64,000 nucleotides of DNA, taken from contig JABSRZ010000004.1 of assembly GCA_013214705.1 (NCBI GenBank), positions 1-64,000 on the forward strand, in the 5' to 3' direction. The notes beneath the pieces were generated by a model that saw nothing but the letters and a program-made list of their open reading frames with translations, ran no database searches and was not told the DNA's origin. Source of the DNA: Hyphomicrobiales bacterium. Lineage in GTDB: Bacteria > Pseudomonadota > Alphaproteobacteria > Rhizobiales > OSC116. The position numbers were made by a program, and so were the translations under genes. Positions 19,427 to 30,658 of this stretch are shown here, in pieces; positions within the stretch are counted from its first letter, which is position 1; the number at the start of each line of letters is the position of its first letter.

Positions 19427-20002
19427 TTATACTTCAGCCAGAATGTCGCTAATTTGGGCTGAAACAGCGTCAATTTGCGCCATACCATCCACAGTCTTTA
19501 ACACACCTTGATCACCATAATATTTAATCAAGGGGGCTGTTTGTTCATGATAAACCTCAAGCCGTTTTTTTAGCGCCTTAACATTATCATCGGCACGGGG
19601 GCCGCCTACTGTTTCTTTGGCCCGCTGCTCAATGCGGTCAAACAAATCTTTTTCCACCACCTCAAGCGAAATGACGGTGTCTAATTTCATGCCTTTTTCA
19701 TCAAGCATTTTATCCAAAGCCTCGGCTTGGGCGGTGTTTCTAGGAAACCCATCTAAAATAAAACCTTTGGCACAATCAGGAGCTTCGACACGGTCAGAAA
19801 TAATACCAACAACCACTTCATCTGGCACTAAATCGCCACGGTCCATAATGTCTTTGGCTTGTTTGCCAACTTCGCTACCAGCCGCAACAGCGGCTCTTAG
19901 CATGTCACCGGTAGACAATTGCGCATAACCATAATCAGATACTAATTTTTGAGCTTGAGTGCCTTTTCCTGCACCCGGTGGTCCCAATAGTATTAGCTTC
20001 AT
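19427..20002 (-). CDS. adk: Adenylate kinase (short form)
   Basis: At 191 aa it begins [20 protein letters not shown] with the P-loop and has [33 protein letters not shown] and the LID region replaced by a short loop ([15 protein letters not shown]), as in short-type bacterial enzymes without a zinc-binding LID. It equilibrates ATP, ADP and AMP. Its start overlaps the end of secY by 4 bases, the usual spc-operon arrangement. Confidence 0.98.
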   Translation of the reverse strand: MKLILLGPPGAGKGTQAQKLVSDYGYAQLSTGDMLRAAVAAGSEVGKQAKDIMDRGDLVPDEVVVGIISDRVEAPDCAKGFILDGFPRNTAQAEALDKMLDEKGMKLDTVISLEVVEKDLFDRIEQRAKETVGGPRADDNVKALKKRLEVYHEQTAPLIKYYGDQGVLKTVDGMAQIDAVSAQISDILAEV

Positions 20003-21333
20003 TTTTTACGTCTCCCTCTTAGCTTAGACTTCTTAATGAGTCCCTCATACTGATGCGCGAGCAAACGAGACTGCACTTGTTGCACAGTGTCCATGGTCAC
20101 ACTCACCACAATAAGCAGTGATGTGCCGCCAAAATAAAATGGCAAAGCAAATTGAGATTGTAAAATTTCCGGCAATATACAAACCGCCACCAAATAAGCC
20201 GAGCCTATCACAGTGATGCGGGTGAGTACAAAATCTATATATTCAGCGGTTCTAGCGCCCGGGCGAATGCCGGGTATAAAGCCGCCCTGTTTCTTCAAAT
20301 TGTCGGCGGTATCAGTTGGGTCCATCGCCACACTAGTTTGGTAGAAGGCAAAAAACACAATCAGCACCACAAAGAATAACAGATAAAGCGGTTGGCCACG
20401 GCCAAGCAGAGCCGAAACAGTGGCAATAACTTCGTTTTCAGATGTACCGGCAAGGTTAGAAATCGTCACCGGAATCATCAACAACGCGGTGGCAAAAATA
20501 GGCGGTATAACACCAGCGGTGTTAAGTTTTAGCGGCAAATGAGAGCTTTCGCCACCATACATTTGGTTGTTCATTTGGCGTTTAGGATATTGCACCAATA
20601 ATTTACGTTGTGCACGCTCTACAAATACGATGAAGGCAATAACCACAACCGCCAATATCAAAATACCGATGATGAGGAAAGTAGAAATAGTGCCCTGCTG
20701 ACCAAGTTGCAACATTTGCACCAAACCAACCGGAATGTTGGCCACAATGCCAGAGAAAATGATCAGCGAAACGCCATTACCAATGCCGCGTGCGGTGATT
20801 TGTTCACCCAGCCACATTAGAAATAACACACCACCAACAATGGTAATCACCGTGGAGAACTCAAACATGAGCCCGGGGTTAACCACCAGCCCGGGGCTAG
20901 CTTCGAGGCTGACCGCCAATGTGTAACCTTGTATAGAGGCCAATAATACCGCGCCATAACGCGTATATTGGGTAATTTTCTTTTGGCCAGACGCGCCTTC
21001 TTTTTTAAGCGCTTTTAAGGCCGGTATCATGCTGGTCATCAGCTGAATGATGATAGATGCGGTGATATATGGTATCACGTTGAGCGCAAAAATCGCCATC
21101 CGACCAACCGCACCACCGGCAAACATATCAAGCACGCCCAATAACCCAGATTGGTTATTATCAAACGCTGTGGCCAACACCGTTGCGTCGATGCCAGGGA
21201 TAGGAATAAATGTGCCAAGCCGATAGATAAGAAGCGCACCCAGTGTAAACCAAATACGCTTTTTAAGATCTTCAGCTTTACCAAAAGCTGAAAAGTTCAA
21301 ATTGGAGGCTAGCTGTTCTGCTGCTGATGCCAT
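19999..21333 (-). CDS. secY: Protein translocase subunit SecY
   Basis: This 444-aa protein has ten hydrophobic segments. SecY signatures include [36 protein letters not shown] in the second segment and [11 protein letters not shown] in the later half, with a basic C-terminal end ([11 protein letters not shown]). It forms the inner-membrane channel with SecE (gene at 47492) and SecG. A 166-base hairpin-rich spacer separates it from rplO; downstream it overlaps adk by 4 bases. Confidence 0.98.
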   Translation of the reverse strand: MASAAEQLASNLNFSAFGKAEDLKKRIWFTLGALLIYRLGTFIPIPGIDATVLATAFDNNQSGLLGVLDMFAGGAVGRMAIFALNVIPYITASIIIQLMTSMIPALKALKKEGASGQKKITQYTRYGAVLLASIQGYTLAVSLEASPGLVVNPGLMFEFSTVITIVGGVLFLMWLGEQITARGIGNGVSLIIFSGIVANIPVGLVQMLQLGQQGTISTFLIIGILILAVVVIAFIVFVERAQRKLLVQYPKRQMNNQMYGGESSHLPLKLNTAGVIPPIFATALLMIPVTISNLAGTSENEVIATVSALLGRGQPLYLLFFVVLIVFFAFYQTSVAMDPTDTADNLKKQGGFIPGIRPGARTAEYIDFVLTRITVIGSAYLVAVCILPEILQSQFALPFYFGGTSLLIVVSVTMDTVQQVQSRLLAHQYEGLIKKSKLRGRRKK

Positions 21334-21365
21334 TAAATTTGCTCCTAAGATGCGTTTACAATTTT

Positions 21366-21491
21366 TTTGAAATTAATTTCAAACCCAATGAAACAAATTT
21401 CAAAAACATCATAAAAGCATAAAAGCTATAGCGACATTTGAGTCGCAATAGCAATTCATATGCAAAGTTTAAAGGCAGGTTGCCCTGCCTT
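21366..21491 (-). promoter_or_regulatory. Hairpin-rich rplO-secY spacer
   Basis: Three perfect dyads occupy the spacer: AAGGCAGG-ttgc-CCTGCCTT (21472-21491), GCGAC-N6-GTCGC (21431-21446) and the uninterrupted palindrome TTTGAAATTAATTTCAAA (21366-21383). The first is placed like a weak attenuator after rplO but has only a broken T-tract. They may set the ratio between ribosomal proteins and SecY, or protect mRNA ends after processing. Confidence 0.4.
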
Positions 21492-21499
21492 CAAGCTTA

Positions 21500-21982
21500 T
21501 TATGATTTTTCTGCCGCTTTAGCGCGTTTTAGCACTTTAACACTGCCACCAGCTTTTTCGATCGCCGCAACTGCACCAGCACTTGCGCCATAAACTTCAA
21601 AATTAAGCTTGGCTTTAAGTTCACCAGTGCCCAAAATACGCACACCGTCTAATACACGGCGCAAAACGCCTGCTGCTACCAATGTAGCGGCTGTGATGGT
21701 TGCATCTTTAGCCAATTTACCAGCATCAATCGCTTCTTGAATGCGACCAATATTAACACCGGTTAATTTTTTAGCAAAAATATTGTTAAAACCACGTTTA
21801 GGTAGACGCATATGGATCGGCATTTGACCGCCTTCAAAACCCTTAATCGCGACACCTGAGCGAGATTTTTGACCCTTAACGCCACGACCACATGTTTTGC
21901 CCTTACCAGAGCCAATACCACGGCCTACGCGTTTGCTATTATAACGGGCACCTTCTTTATCTGCAATTTCATTAAGACGCAT
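21500..21982 (-). CDS. rplO: 50S ribosomal protein L15
   Basis: The 160-aa protein has [20 protein letters not shown], the Gly-rich [20 protein letters not shown] extension that threads into r[23 protein letters not shown], and a folded C-terminal half ending in basic residues. It follows rpmD as in other spc operons. Confidence 0.98.
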   Translation of the reverse strand: MRLNEIADKEGARYNSKRVGRGIGSGKGKTCGRGVKGQKSRSGVAIKGFEGGQMPIHMRLPKRGFNNIFAKKLTGVNIGRIQEAIDAGKLAKDATITAATLVAAGVLRRVLDGVRILGTGELKAKLNFEVYGASAGAVAAIEKAGGSVKVLKRAKAAEKS

Positions 21983-22011
21983 AATAATATCCTTTAACTA
22001 GTAAAAAGCGC

Positions 22012-22200
22012 TTACGCTTCTTCTACGATACGCACCATATGCGAAACTTTATTAATCATACCACGTATAGATGGTGTGTCTTCTAAAGTTCTAACACGAT
22101 GCATTTTATTAAGGCCAAGACCCACTAATGTAGCACGTTGGCTAGCTTCACGACGAATTGGGCTACCAATTTGTTCAATGGTAATTGTTTTTTTAGCCAT
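22012..22200 (-). CDS. rpmD: 50S ribosomal protein L30
   Basis: The 62-aa product is a typical bacterial L30 with [40 protein letters not shown] and a short end [17 protein letters not shown]. It lies between rpsE and rplO with small gaps, in the expected order. Confidence 0.97.
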   Translation of the reverse strand: MAKKTITIEQIGSPIRREASQRATLVGLGLNKMHRVRTLEDTPSIRGMINKVSHMVRIVEEA

Positions 22201-22235
22201 TGTTTGTATCCTTCAATTTGGAATAAGCAAAAAGC

Positions 22236-22796
22236 TTATGCACCAGTTTCAACTGCATCACCTGCGCCATCACGACGGCGAGCCACAATATCAGAAACCT
22301 TTTTACCACGACGTGCAGCCACTTTACGGGGGCTATTCTCTTTCTTGAGAGCGTCGAAAGTAGCACGAACCATGTTATATGGGTTCGATGTGCCAATAGA
22401 TTTCGCAACAACGTCCTGAATGCCAACAGTTTCAAAAACTGCACGCATAGGACCACCAGCAATAATACCAGTACCTGGAGGCGCTGCACGTAGCATAACC
22501 TTGCCAGCACCGTGATGTCCTTCAACATCATGATGAAGTGTACGGCCTTCACGTAGCGGCACACGTATCATTTGGCGTTTTGCTTCTTCTGTAGCTTTGC
22601 GGATGGCTTCAGGCACTTCTTTTGCTTTACCTTTACCAAAACCCACACGGCCTTTTTGATCACCAAGCACCACAAGTGCGGCGAAACCAAAACGACGGCC
22701 ACCTTTTACAACTTTAGCTACGCGGTTGATATGAACAAGGCGGTCAACAAATTCGCTGTCGCGCTCGTCATTATTTCTATCATTATTTCGTGCCAT
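22236..22796 (-). CDS. rpsE: 30S ribosomal protein S5
   Basis: The 186-aa protein carries [40 protein letters not shown] and the second-domain motif [20 protein letters not shown]5 acts in decoding fidelity and mRNA unwinding at the entry channel. The C-terminal tail is longer than in E. coli S5 ([13 protein letters not shown]). It follows rplR after 11 bases. Confidence 0.98.
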   Translation of the reverse strand: MARNNDRNNDERDSEFVDRLVHINRVAKVVKGGRRFGFAALVVLGDQKGRVGFGKGKAKEVPEAIRKATEEAKRQMIRVPLREGRTLHHDVEGHHGAGKVMLRAAPPGTGIIAGGPMRAVFETVGIQDVVAKSIGTSNPYNMVRATFDALKKENSPRKVAARRGKKVSDIVARRRDGAGDAVETGA

Positions 22797-22807
22797 TATT
22801 CTATCCT

Positions 22808-23173
22808 TTAAAACTTAAGACCGGCTTCACGCGCTGCTTCCGCAAGCGCCTTAACACGTCCATGATACAAATAACTACCACGATCAAATACCACGCTGGT
22901 TAAACCAGCAGCACTTGCGCGTTCAGCAACTAATTTACCGACTGCGGTTGCAGCAGCAACATCAGCACCGGTTTTAAGCGACGCTTTAACATCTTTTTCA
23001 ATAGATGAAGCACATGCCAATGTTTTGCCTAAACCATCATCGATAATTTGGGCATATATATGTTTTGAAGACCGAAATACTGAAAGACGCGGACGACCAT
23101 TAGCCACTTTTTTGAGGCTGGCGCGTACACGATTCTTACGGCGTTCAGTTGTTTTCCTGTTGGAAACTGCCAT
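22808..23173 (-). CDS. rplR: 50S ribosomal protein L18
   Basis: The 121-aa product has the basic N-terminus [17 protein letters not shown], then [20 protein letters not shown] and the C-terminal [20 protein letters not shown] typical of L18, which binds 5S rRNA with L5. It lies between rplF and rpsE. Confidence 0.98.
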   Translation of the reverse strand: MAVSNRKTTERRKNRVRASLKKVANGRPRLSVFRSSKHIYAQIIDDGLGKTLACASSIEKDVKASLKTGADVAAATAVGKLVAERASAAGLTSVVFDRGSYLYHGRVKALAEAAREAGLKF

Positions 23174-23185
23174 TTTATAAGACTC

Positions 23186-23719
23186 CTATTTCTTCTTACC
23201 TTCTTTGCGGAACACATATTCGCCTTTATAACGAATGCCTTTGCCTTTAAACGGCTCAGGTTTACGATATTTGCGAATGTTTGCAGCAACTTGACCAACC
23301 AATTGCTTATCGATACCCGATATAACAATTTCAGTAGGTTTTGTTACTTTTAATTCCACACCTTCAGGGGCTTCATAATTTACCTCATGAGAGAGGCCTA
23401 GATTAAGGCTAAGAATCTTACCTTTTAGCGCTGCACGATAACCAACACCCTGAATTTCCAGAGTTTTAGAGTATCCATCCGTAACACCAATAACAATATT
23501 TGCTACCAGTGTGCGGCTCAGACCCCACATGCTACGTGCGCGTTTGGAATCATCGCTAGGGCTAATTAATAAACCAGCTTCAGTTTTAGAAATTGAAACC
23601 TCATTAACCAACACGACTGAAAGACTGCCCTTAGGACCTTTTACCGAAATTTCCTGACCATCAATGTTGAACTCAACATTTGCAGGCAACGGTATTGCTT
23701 TTTTACCAATACGTGACAT
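23186..23719 (-). CDS. rplF: 50S ribosomal protein L6
   Basis: At 177 aa it starts [20 protein letters not shown] and has [27 protein letters not shown] and the C-terminal signature [21 protein letters not shown]6 has two repeated domains near the sarcin-ricin loop. It follows rpsH after 43 bases. Confidence 0.98.
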   Translation of the reverse strand: MSRIGKKAIPLPANVEFNIDGQEISVKGPKGSLSVVLVNEVSISKTEAGLLISPSDDSKRARSMWGLSRTLVANIVIGVTDGYSKTLEIQGVGYRAALKGKILSLNLGLSHEVNYEAPEGVELKVTKPTEIVISGIDKQLVGQVAANIRKYRKPEPFKGKGIRYKGEYVFRKEGKKK

Positions 23720-23762
23720 ATTATTTTCCTAATCAATAGATGAAAATCCCATCAACCATTCG

Positions 23763-24161
23763 TTAGAATAGTTGACAAAGAACTTCACCACCAACATTTT
23801 CTTCTCTGGCTTTCCAATCTGCCATAACACCTTTAGGTGTCGACAGGATAGAAATACCCAGACCATTATAAACAGCCGTAATGTTTTTCACAGATGAATA
23901 AACACGACGTCCAGGTTTTGAAACACGCTTAACTTCCTGAATAACAGGAGCGCCTTCAAAATACTTGAGTTCGATTTCATACTCTAGTTTGCCACCGTCA
24001 AATTCAACAGCTGCATAACCACGTATAAAACCTTCATCAGCTAATACGTCTAAAACACGGCCACGTAGGTTAGAAGCCGGTGTAGACACCACACTTTTAC
24101 CACGCATTTGCGCATTACGAATCCGCGTTAGCATATCACCGAGAGGATCTGTCATAACCAT
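23763..24161 (-). CDS. rpsH: 30S ribosomal protein S8
   Basis: The 132-aa frame starts [19 protein letters not shown]. The Shine-Dalgarno GGAG is 8 bases from this first ATG and 14 from the second, so the first is preferred. C-terminal [20 protein letters not shown], ending in GGEVLCQLF, is diagnostic. In E. coli S8 binds 16S rRNA and represses the spc operon at L5 mRNA. Confidence 0.97.
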   Translation of the reverse strand: MVMTDPLGDMLTRIRNAQMRGKSVVSTPASNLRGRVLDVLADEGFIRGYAAVEFDGGKLEYEIELKYFEGAPVIQEVKRVSKPGRRVYSSVKNITAVYNGLGISILSTPKGVMADWKAREENVGGEVLCQLF

Positions 24162-24172
24162 AATTTTATCTC

Positions 24173-24478
24173 CTACCAGCTAGATTTAACAAGGCCAGGA
24201 ATCTTACCTTGAGAACCAAGTTCTCTTAGTGCAATCCGTGACATTTTAAGTTTACGATAATATCCGCGAGGACGACCTGTAACTTCACAACGGTTTTTAA
24301 GACGGGTCTTAGAGCCATTGCGAGGTAATTTCGCTAGGTCCATACGCGCTTTAAACCGTTCTTCTGGTTTAAGGTTACTATCTTTAGAGACCGCTACAAG
24401 TGCTGCCCGTTTTGTAGCATATTTTGCTACAATGCGTTGGCGCTTAAGCTCTCTTTGAATCATACTTACTTTAGCCAT
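24173..24478 (-). CDS. rpsN: 30S ribosomal protein S14 (zinc-independent type)
   Basis: The 101-aa length and the absence of the CxxC pairs of short S14 indicate the C-minus form. Signatures are [20 protein letters not shown] and [20 protein letters not shown]-like residues, with [20 protein letters not shown] at the end. It lies between rplE and rpsH. Confidence 0.98.
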   Translation of the reverse strand: MAKVSMIQRELKRQRIVAKYATKRAALVAVSKDSNLKPEERFKARMDLAKLPRNGSKTRLKNRCEVTGRPRGYYRKLKMSRIALRELGSQGKIPGLVKSSW

Positions 24479-24487
24479 ATCTAAGTC

Positions 24488-25048
24488 CTAATCCTTATTC
24501 TTTGGGAAAGGGAAATTAAACCCTTTTAACAATGAACGAGCTTCGTCATCAGTTTTAGCTGTTGTACAAACAATAATATCCATACCCCACATTTGATCAA
24601 TCTTATCATAATCAATTTCAGGGAAAATAATATGTTCTTTAACACCCATAGCAAAGTTACCATTGCCATCAAAACTTTTTGGGTTAAGACCACGAAAGTC
24701 ACGACCACGAGGCAGAGCAATTGTAATCAAACGATCCAAAAACTCATAAGCTAAAGTTCCGCGCAAAGTCACTTTACAGCCAAGTGGCATTTCTTCGCGA
24801 ACTTTAAAAGTAGCTATCGATTTGCGAGCTTTGGTGATAACCGGTTTTTGACCAGAAATTAGTGTCAAAGCTTCAACAGCAGATCTAATTTTCTTGGTGT
24901 CTTGAACGGTTTCGCCAACACCCATGTTGATCACAACTTTTTCAAGCTGAGGAATGAGCATTTCATTTGAATAGTTATATTCAGTCTTCAGCTCACCACG
25001 TACAACATCGTTATAATGCTTTTTCAAGCGTGCCATATTATCAGCCAT
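24488..25048 (-). CDS. rplE: 50S ribosomal protein L5
   Basis: The 186-aa protein has [60 protein letters not shown] and a C-terminal [20 protein letters not shown]. It binds 5S rRNA and contacts P-site tRNA. Its start overlaps the end of rplX by 8 bases, implying translational coupling. Confidence 0.98.
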   Translation of the reverse strand: MADNMARLKKHYNDVVRGELKTEYNYSNEMLIPQLEKVVINMGVGETVQDTKKIRSAVEALTLISGQKPVITKARKSIATFKVREEMPLGCKVTLRGTLAYEFLDRLITIALPRGRDFRGLNPKSFDGNGNFAMGVKEHIIFPEIDYDKIDQMWGMDIIVCTTAKTDDEARSLLKGFNFPFPKNKD

Positions 25049-25361
25049 CGATCACTTCTCCCGAACGTCTAGCAAAACGAACTTTTTTGCCGTCTACGGT
25101 TTTATAACCAACCTTAGTTGGTTTGCCGTCTTTAGGGTCTTCAATCGCAATGTTAGAAATATTGATTGTCGCTTCTTTTGTAAAAATACCACCCTCAGCA
25201 GTTTGCGTCGGTTTTGTGTGGCGTTTCACTAGGTTTACACCTGAAACGATGGCCCGGTTTTCTTTAGGGATAACTTTAACAACTTGTCCTTTTTTACCAG
25301 CATCGCGGCCAGTTAAAACAACAACATTATCGCCTTTTTTGATTTTCAACTTAATCGGCAT
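25041..25361 (-). CDS. rplX: 50S ribosomal protein L24
   Basis: The 106-aa product begins [20 protein letters not shown] with the KOW motif [20 protein letters not shown], and continues [18 protein letters not shown]. It is an early 50S assembly protein. It starts one base after the rplN stop and overlaps rplE. Confidence 0.98.
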   Translation of the reverse strand: MPIKLKIKKGDNVVVLTGRDAGKKGQVVKVIPKENRAIVSGVNLVKRHTKPTQTAEGGIFTKEATINISNIAIEDPKDGKPTKVGYKTVDGKKVRFARRSGEVIDG

Positions 25362-25362
25362 G

Positions 25363-25731
25363 TTATAGAACCTCCGGTGCTAGTGACACAATTTTCATGT
25401 GTTTCTTGGCACGTAGTTCACGCACAACTGGGCCAAAAATACGTGTACCGATGGGTTCGCCATTTTGGTTCACAAGAACCGCAGCGTTGCCATCAAAACG
25501 GATCATTGAACCATCTTTACGTTGGATGTCTTTTTTCGTACGCACGATAACCGCACGACGAACGTCACCCTTTTTAACTTTACCGTTAGGTGTAGCTTCT
25601 TTTACACTAACCACTATAGTGTCGCCTACAGACGCAGTTTTGCGTTTTGACCCACCAAGTACTTTTATACACTGAACGCGTTTAGCACCTGAGTTGTCGG
25701 CAACTTCTAGATTTGTTTGCATTTGAATCAT
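25363..25731 (-). CDS. rplN: 50S ribosomal protein L14
   Basis: The 122-aa protein starts [20 protein letters not shown] and contains [40 protein letters not shown] and the end [12 protein letters not shown]14 lies at the subunit interface and is the binding site of the silencing factor RsfS. It follows rpsQ after 70 bases. Confidence 0.98.
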   Translation of the reverse strand: MIQMQTNLEVADNSGAKRVQCIKVLGGSKRKTASVGDTIVVSVKEATPNGKVKKGDVRRAVIVRTKKDIQRKDGSMIRFDGNAAVLVNQNGEPIGTRIFGPVVRELRAKKHMKIVSLAPEVL

Positions 25732-25801
25732 GACATATGTCCTTCAAATAGCCCCTACTCAATCGAATGAATAGAGGCGATGCTCAACAAATAAAAATCA
25801 G

Positions 25802-26029
25802 TTATTTAATAACTGCCCATTTTTTGTTTTTCGATACCGGCTTGGTTTCTTCGATACGTATAATATCTCCGACCTTAACCGAGTTATTTTCATCATGCGC
25901 ATGATACTTTTTAGTACTACGCACTGTCTTCTTCAATAGAGGGTCTGTAAAACGACGTTCTACTTTTACCACCACTGTTTTGTCATTGGCGTCGCTAGTC
26001 ACAACACCTTGTAGGATACGCTTTGGCAT
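25802..26029 (-). CDS. rpsQ: 30S ribosomal protein S17
   Basis: The 75-aa OB-fold protein has [40 protein letters not shown] and [20 protein letters not shown]. It binds the 5' domain of 16S rRNA. It lies between rpmC and rplN. Confidence 0.97.
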   Translation of the reverse strand: MPKRILQGVVTSDANDKTVVVKVERRFTDPLLKKTVRSTKKYHAHDENNSVKVGDIIRIEETKPVSKNKKWAVIK

Positions 26030-26040
26030 ATCAAATCCCT

Positions 26041-26241
26041 TTACGCTTTAGTTTCAGCGCGCAATTGCTGCTGAACTGTTTGAACTCTTGCAATGTCGCG
26101 ACGCACTTGACGTACACGAGATGAATTTTCCAATTGGCCAGTGGCCTTTTGAAAACGCAAATTAAACTGCTCTTTTTTTAAGCCGAGCAATTCATCATTA
26201 AGTTCATCCAAACTTTTGTTTTTTAATTCATTGGCCTGCAT
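26041..26241 (-). CDS. rpmC: 50S ribosomal protein L29
   Basis: The 66-aa two-helix protein ([55 protein letters not shown]) is a standard L29, which surrounds the tunnel exit and helps form the trigger factor/SRP docking site. It is separated from rplP by 91 bases carrying a structured element. Confidence 0.96.
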   Translation of the reverse strand: MQANELKNKSLDELNDELLGLKKEQFNLRFQKATGQLENSSRVRQVRRDIARVQTVQQQLRAETKA

Positions 26242-26268
26242 GGGCCTGTCCTCTCAACAAATTTGTCC

Positions 26269-26316
26269 GGCTGCGTAACGAATGATCGGTATATAGACCA
26301 GATTCGTAGGGCAGCC
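26269..26316. promoter_or_regulatory. Two-tier hairpin between rplP and rpmC
   Basis: GGCTGC (26269-26274) pairs with GCAGCC (26311-26316). After a 3x3 internal loop ACGAAT (26278-26283) pairs with ATTCGT (26302-26307), and GGT/ACC can close an apical loop. There is no T-tract on either side, so it is not a normal terminator. It may be an RNA-processing or autoregulatory site within the S10 operon. Confidence 0.5.
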
Positions 26317-26332
26317 AAACAAATAATTAAAG

Positions 26333-26746
26333 TTATACGTCCAAACGTTGCACAAACTTCACCTTAATAGGCAGTTTTTGTGCGCCAAGACGTAAGGCTT
26401 CTTTAGCGGTGTCTAAATCTACACCGTCAATTTCAAACATGATCCGACCCGGTTTAACCCGAGCGGCCCAAAATTCTACCGAACCTTTACCCTTACCCAT
26501 ACGCACTTCAAGTGGCTTCTTAGACACTGGTACATCTGGGAAAATCCGTATCCAAACACGGCCAACACGCTTCATGTGGCGCGTAATAGCACGCCGACAA
26601 GCTTCGATTTGACGTGCGGTAACACGGTCAGGTTCCAAGGCTTTTAAACCATAGGTTCCGAAATTCATATCCGTACCGCCTTTAGCCTTACCCTTGATAC
26701 GGCCTTTATGGGCTTTACGGAATTTTGTGCGTTTTGGTTGCAACAT
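26333..26746 (-). CDS. rplP: 50S ribosomal protein L16
   Basis: The 137-aa protein starts [20 protein letters not shown] and has [40 protein letters not shown] and [21 protein letters not shown]16 shapes the A-site tRNA elbow contact. It follows rpsC after 21 bases. Confidence 0.98.
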   Translation of the reverse strand: MLQPKRTKFRKAHKGRIKGKAKGGTDMNFGTYGLKALEPDRVTARQIEACRRAITRHMKRVGRVWIRIFPDVPVSKKPLEVRMGKGKGSVEFWAARVKPGRIMFEIDGVDLDTAKEALRLGAQKLPIKVKFVQRLDV

Positions 26747-26767
26747 TTCCTAATCTCCAATCAAAAG

Positions 26768-27493
26768 TTAACGACCACGAGGTCGGTTACGGTCACCACC
26801 ACGATTACGATCACCGCCACGACCGCCAGCAGCAAGTGCTAAACGTTCCTGAGCCATCGGATCATGCTCCATGATTTCACCTTTAAATATCCACACTTTA
26901 ATGCCAATAACACCATATGCTGTATGCGCTTGGGCAACACCATAATCAATGTTAGAGCGCAAAGTGTGCAAAGGCACACGGCCTTCACGATACCATTCAG
27001 TACGCGCAATCTCTGCACCGCCAAGGCGGCCAGCACAGTTAATACGAATGCCAAGTGCGCCTTGGCGCATAGCGGCTTGAACAGAGCGTTTCATGGCCCG
27101 GCGGAAAGCCACACGGCGTTCCAACTGCTGAGCAATAGCTTCAGCAACCAAACGAGCATCAACTTCAGGCTTGCGAACTTCAATAATATTGATGGTCACT
27201 TCAGCGTCAGTCATTTTGCCAACCATGCGCTTGATACGTTCAATATCAGAGCCTTTTTTACCAATAACCACACCAGGGCGGGCTGTATGGATAGACACAC
27301 GACAGGTTTTGTGGGGGCGCTCAATCACAACTTTTGAAATGCCCGCAGCTTTGAGTTTTTTCTCAAGCATGTTGCGGATTTTCAAATCTTCATGAAGAAG
27401 TTTGCCATATTCACCAGCATCTGCATACCAGCGAGAATCCCAAGTGCGGTTGATGCCGAGGCGAAAACCAATAGGGTTAACTTTTTGTCCCAT
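26768..27493 (-). CDS. rpsC: 30S ribosomal protein S3
   Basis: The 241-aa protein has [20 protein letters not shown], the KH domain with [40 protein letters not shown] and [12 protein letters not shown], followed by a Gly/Arg-rich tail [19 protein letters not shown] that extends beyond E. coli S3. It lines the mRNA entry channel. The start shares one base with the stop of rplV. Confidence 0.98.
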   Translation of the reverse strand: MGQKVNPIGFRLGINRTWDSRWYADAGEYGKLLHEDLKIRNMLEKKLKAAGISKVVIERPHKTCRVSIHTARPGVVIGKKGSDIERIKRMVGKMTDAEVTINIIEVRKPEVDARLVAEAIAQQLERRVAFRRAMKRSVQAAMRQGALGIRINCAGRLGGAEIARTEWYREGRVPLHTLRSNIDYGVAQAHTAYGVIGIKVWIFKGEIMEHDPMAQERLALAAGGRGGDRNRGGDRNRPRGR

Positions 27494-27873
27494 TACGCTT
27501 GCTCCTCAGCTTCTTTAACGATGATTGTTAGCTGACTGAATGGTTTCAGAATTTTGCCAACACGTCCACGAGCTCTAGGCTGCCAACGTTTCATCACTAA
27601 GTTTTTACCAACATATGCTTCGCTAACCACAAGTGCGTCTACATCGAGACCATGGTTATTTTCTGCATTTGCAATCGCCGATTGGAGAGTTTTCAATACC
27701 GTACCAGAAATACGCTTGTGTGAAAACTGTAGATCAGCCAATGCTGTTTCAACTTTTTTGCCACGAATGAGCTGTGCGAGTAGATTAAGCTTTTGAGGGC
27801 TAGTTCTAATCATGCGGGTTACCGCTTGTGCTTCATTATCAGCCAAAGAGCGTTCTCTTTTTGCCTTACCCAT
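27493..27873 (-). CDS. rplV: 50S ribosomal protein L22
   Basis: The 126-aa product shows [20 protein letters not shown], a [17 protein letters not shown] motif and the hairpin loop [20 protein letters not shown] that reaches into the exit tunnel. The tunnel-loop sequence looks like the macrolide-sensitive form, with no insertion visible. It follows rpsS after 2 bases. Confidence 0.98.
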   Translation of the reverse strand: MGKAKRERSLADNEAQAVTRMIRTSPQKLNLLAQLIRGKKVETALADLQFSHKRISGTVLKTLQSAIANAENNHGLDVDALVVSEAYVGKNLVMKRWQPRARGRVGKILKPFSQLTIIVKEAEEQA

Positions 27874-27875
27874 GA

Positions 27876-28154
27876 CTATTTCCTTCTCGCTTTTTTATCA
27901 GCCAAATGGCCATAATATGTACGAGTTGGTGAAAATTCACCAAACTTATGACCGATCATGTCTTCAGATACATTCACTGGTATATGTTTTTTACCATTGT
28001 GAACACCGAAAGTTAGACCAACGAATTGAGGTAGAATCGTAGAACGTCTACTCCAAATTTTAATTACTTCATTACGCCCAGATTCACGCACTTTTTCTGC
28101 TTTCTTAAGCAAATAAGCGTCAATATAAGGACCTTTCCATAAAGAACGTGCCAT
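27876..28154 (-). CDS. rpsS: 30S ribosomal protein S19
   Basis: The 92-aa protein has [40 protein letters not shown], the signature HVPV-like [20 protein letters not shown] and a [16 protein letters not shown] tail. It binds S13 in the head of the small subunit. Confidence 0.98.
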   Translation of the reverse strand: MARSLWKGPYIDAYLLKKAEKVRESGRNEVIKIWSRRSTILPQFVGLTFGVHNGKKHIPVNVSEDMIGHKFGEFSPTRTYYGHLADKKARRK

Positions 28155-28163
28155 TTATAATTC

Positions 28164-29003
28164 CTAACGTTTATTTTTGCGCAAATGACGGCTACGAACG
28201 ATAAATTTATCAGTAGCTTTATTTGAACGAGTGCGTTTACCTTTGGTAGGTTTACCCCAAGGTGTCACAGGATGACGACCACCAGAAGTTCTACCTTCAC
28301 CACCACCATGTGGATGATCCACAGGGTTCATCGCAACACCACGAACAGAAGGGCGTTTGCCTTTCCAACGGCTACGACCGGCTTTACCAAAGTTTTGGTT
28401 CGAATTGTCAGGGTTTGAAACGGCACCAATAGTTGCCATACATTCGCTACGCACAATGCGTTGCTCACCTGAGTTAAGGCGCAAGATGGCATAACCACTG
28501 TCACGGCCAACCAATTGCACATAAGCACCAGCTGCACGGGCAATTTGACCACCCTTACCAGCTTTAAGTTCTACATTATGTATAATTGTACCAATTGGCA
28601 TACTAGCCAACGGCATGGCGTTACCAGGTTTTACATCAACCTTGTTGCCTGCAACAACAACATCGCCAGCGGCTAAACGTTGTGGTGCAATTATGTAAGA
28701 CAATTCGCCATCTTCATAACGGACCAAAGCAATAAATGCAGTACGGTTAGGGTCGTATTCAATACGCTCTACCGTAGCTACCATATCCCATTTCCGACGT
28801 TTAAAGTCGATCATACGATATGTACGCTTATGCCCGCCACCACGGCGACGTGCTGTTATGCGACCGCTATTATTACGACCGCCAGATTTTGTTAAGCCCT
28901 CTGTAAGGCTTTTGACTGGTTTCCCTTTCCAGAGGTCAGAGCGGTCGATCAAAATCAGACCGCGTTGACCAGGACTGGTAGGTTTATAACTCTTGAGTGC
29001 CAT
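28164..29003 (-). CDS. rplB: 50S ribosomal protein L2
   Basis: The 279-aa protein has [40 protein letters not shown], and the conserved peptidyl-transferase-proximal segment [20 protein letters not shown] with its histidine. It is among the most conserved large-subunit proteins. It follows rplW after 30 bases. Confidence 0.99.
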   Translation of the reverse strand: MALKSYKPTSPGQRGLILIDRSDLWKGKPVKSLTEGLTKSGGRNNSGRITARRRGGGHKRTYRMIDFKRRKWDMVATVERIEYDPNRTAFIALVRYEDGELSYIIAPQRLAAGDVVVAGNKVDVKPGNAMPLASMPIGTIIHNVELKAGKGGQIARAAGAYVQLVGRDSGYAILRLNSGEQRIVRSECMATIGAVSNPDNSNQNFGKAGRSRWKGKRPSVRGVAMNPVDHPHGGGEGRTSGGRHPVTPWGKPTKGKRTRSNKATDKFIVRSRHLRKNKR

Positions 29004-29033
29004 AGTTTATTTCTTTCGGCTTAGAGGACTGGC

Positions 29034-29327
29034 TTAAAGGCCAGTCGTCACATCAATCATTTGACCTTCTTCGAGGGTCACGATTGCTCTCTTAATATCA
29101 CTGCGTTTGCCCATAATGCCTTTAAAGCGTTTTGCTTTACCCTTGCGGATAAGAGTGTTAACAGCTCTAACTTTAACATTAAACAAAGCTTCCACAGCCT
29201 GCTTGATTTCTGGTTTAGAAGCGGTTTTCGCCACATCAAAAACCACTTGGTTATGTTCCGAAGCACCTGAAGTTTTTTCAGTGATTGCAGGCCCAACGAT
29301 AATATCATATAGATCAACTTTATCCAT
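29034..29327 (-). CDS. rplW: 50S ribosomal protein L23
   Basis: The 97-aa product starts [20 protein letters not shown] and has [20 protein letters not shown] and [20 protein letters not shown], typical of L23 at the tunnel exit. Its start overlaps rplD by 8 bases, suggesting translational coupling. Confidence 0.98.
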   Translation of the reverse strand: MDKVDLYDIIVGPAITEKTSGASEHNQVVFDVAKTASKPEIKQAVEALFNVKVRAVNTLIRKGKAKRFKGIMGKRSDIKRAIVTLEEGQMIDVTTGL

Positions 29328-29943
29328 TGAAACGTACCTCCAAAGCTTCTACTGCGGCTTTAGTAAGAACTAACTTCTTACGGCGCAATATGTCGTAAAC
29401 ATTAATACCTTGAATTGGCAACACATCAATATTCGGAATATTACGTGCAGCTAAACCAAAGTTTGCATCCACTTCAGCACCAGCGATAAACAAAGCGTTG
29501 CTCAAACCCAATTTTTCGAATTGTGCTTTTACATCTTTAGTTTTTGCTGTTTTGCTTGTGACGTTCTCTATAACGATAATTTCACCAGCTTGAGCTTTAG
29601 TAGATAAAGCGTGCTTTAATGCCAAAGCACGAATTTTCTTAGGCAAAGAATGGGCATGTGAACGAGGCACAGGACCAAATGCTTTACCACCACCACGGAA
29701 AAGCGGAGCTTTTCTGTTACCGTGACGCGCGCCGCCAGAACCTTTTTGACGAACAAATTTCTTTGTTGAGCCAGTAACTTCTGAACGACCTAATGTTTTA
29801 TGAGTACCAGATTGGCGTTTGGCCAACTGATAATTCACCATACGATGCAATATGTCAGCACGAGGTTCTAGGCCGAAAATATCTTCAGATAATTCGATAG
29901 AGCCTTTGGCTTTTGCTTCGAGTGTTGTTACATTTAATTTCAT
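29320..29943 (-). CDS. rplD: 50S ribosomal protein L4
   Basis: The 207-aa protein has the family hallmark [40 protein letters not shown] and [20 protein letters not shown], plus a C-terminal Rossmann-like half. L4 lines the tunnel constriction and in E. coli also represses the S10 operon. The start is 2 bases after the rplC stop. Confidence 0.98.
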   Translation of the reverse strand: MKLNVTTLEAKAKGSIELSEDIFGLEPRADILHRMVNYQLAKRQSGTHKTLGRSEVTGSTKKFVRQKGSGGARHGNRKAPLFRGGGKAFGPVPRSHAHSLPKKIRALALKHALSTKAQAGEIIVIENVTSKTAKTKDVKAQFEKLGLSNALFIAGAEVDANFGLAARNIPNIDVLPIQGINVYDILRRKKLVLTKAAVEALEVRFNG

Positions 29944-29945
29944 GA

Positions 29946-30647
29946 TTATTCACCCTTCTCTGCAGAAGCACCAGCAGCGATAAAGCTACCTGGTGTAGGT
30001 AGACCATCTGGTGTTGGCAGTTTAACAGCGTCGTTTAAGAACACCCAACCACCTTTAGAACCGGGGATAGCACCCTTAACAAGGATAATATCTCGTGCAA
30101 CATCTGATTTTACAACAGTAAGGTTTTGAACAGTTATACGAGTGTTACCCATATGACCGGCCATTTTCTTACCCTTGAAAACTTTACCAGGATCTTGACA
30201 TTGACCTGTTGAACCATGGCTACGATGTGAAATAGACACACCATGAGAAGCACGTAAACCTTTAAAGTTATGACGCTTCATAGCACCGGCAAAACCTTTA
30301 CCGATTGAGATGCCAGTGGCATCGACCTTTTGGCCATCGATAAAATGATCAGCTTTAATTGTCGCACCAACTTCGATTAGGTTTTCAGGAGAAACCCTGA
30401 ATTCCGCAATCTTTTTCTTAGGTTCAACTTTAGCTTTCGCAAAGTGGCCACGTTGGGCTTTAGATACATTTTTAACTTTTGCAAAACCACTACCCAGCTG
30501 TAATGCTGTGTAGCCATTTTCTTCTTCAGTTCGCTGGGCAATAACCTGACAATTGTCTAATAATAGCACTGTCACTGGCACATGTTCACCATTTTCGGCA
30601 AATACACGTGTCATACCTAGCTTCTGAGCGATAACGCCTGAACGCAT
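29946..30647 (-). CDS. rplC: 50S ribosomal protein L3
   Basis: The 233-aa protein has [20 protein letters not shown], the loop [20 protein letters not shown] near the peptidyl transferase centre, and [20 protein letters not shown]. The C-terminus is slightly extended ([14 protein letters not shown]). It lies between rpsJ and rplD. Confidence 0.98.
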   Translation of the reverse strand: MRSGVIAQKLGMTRVFAENGEHVPVTVLLLDNCQVIAQRTEEENGYTALQLGSGFAKVKNVSKAQRGHFAKAKVEPKKKIAEFRVSPENLIEVGATIKADHFIDGQKVDATGISIGKGFAGAMKRHNFKGLRASHGVSISHRSHGSTGQCQDPGKVFKGKKMAGHMGNTRITVQNLTVVKSDVARDIILVKGAIPGSKGGWVFLNDAVKLPTPDGLPTPGSFIAAGASAEKGE

Positions 30648-30658
30648 GAGCTCTGTCC

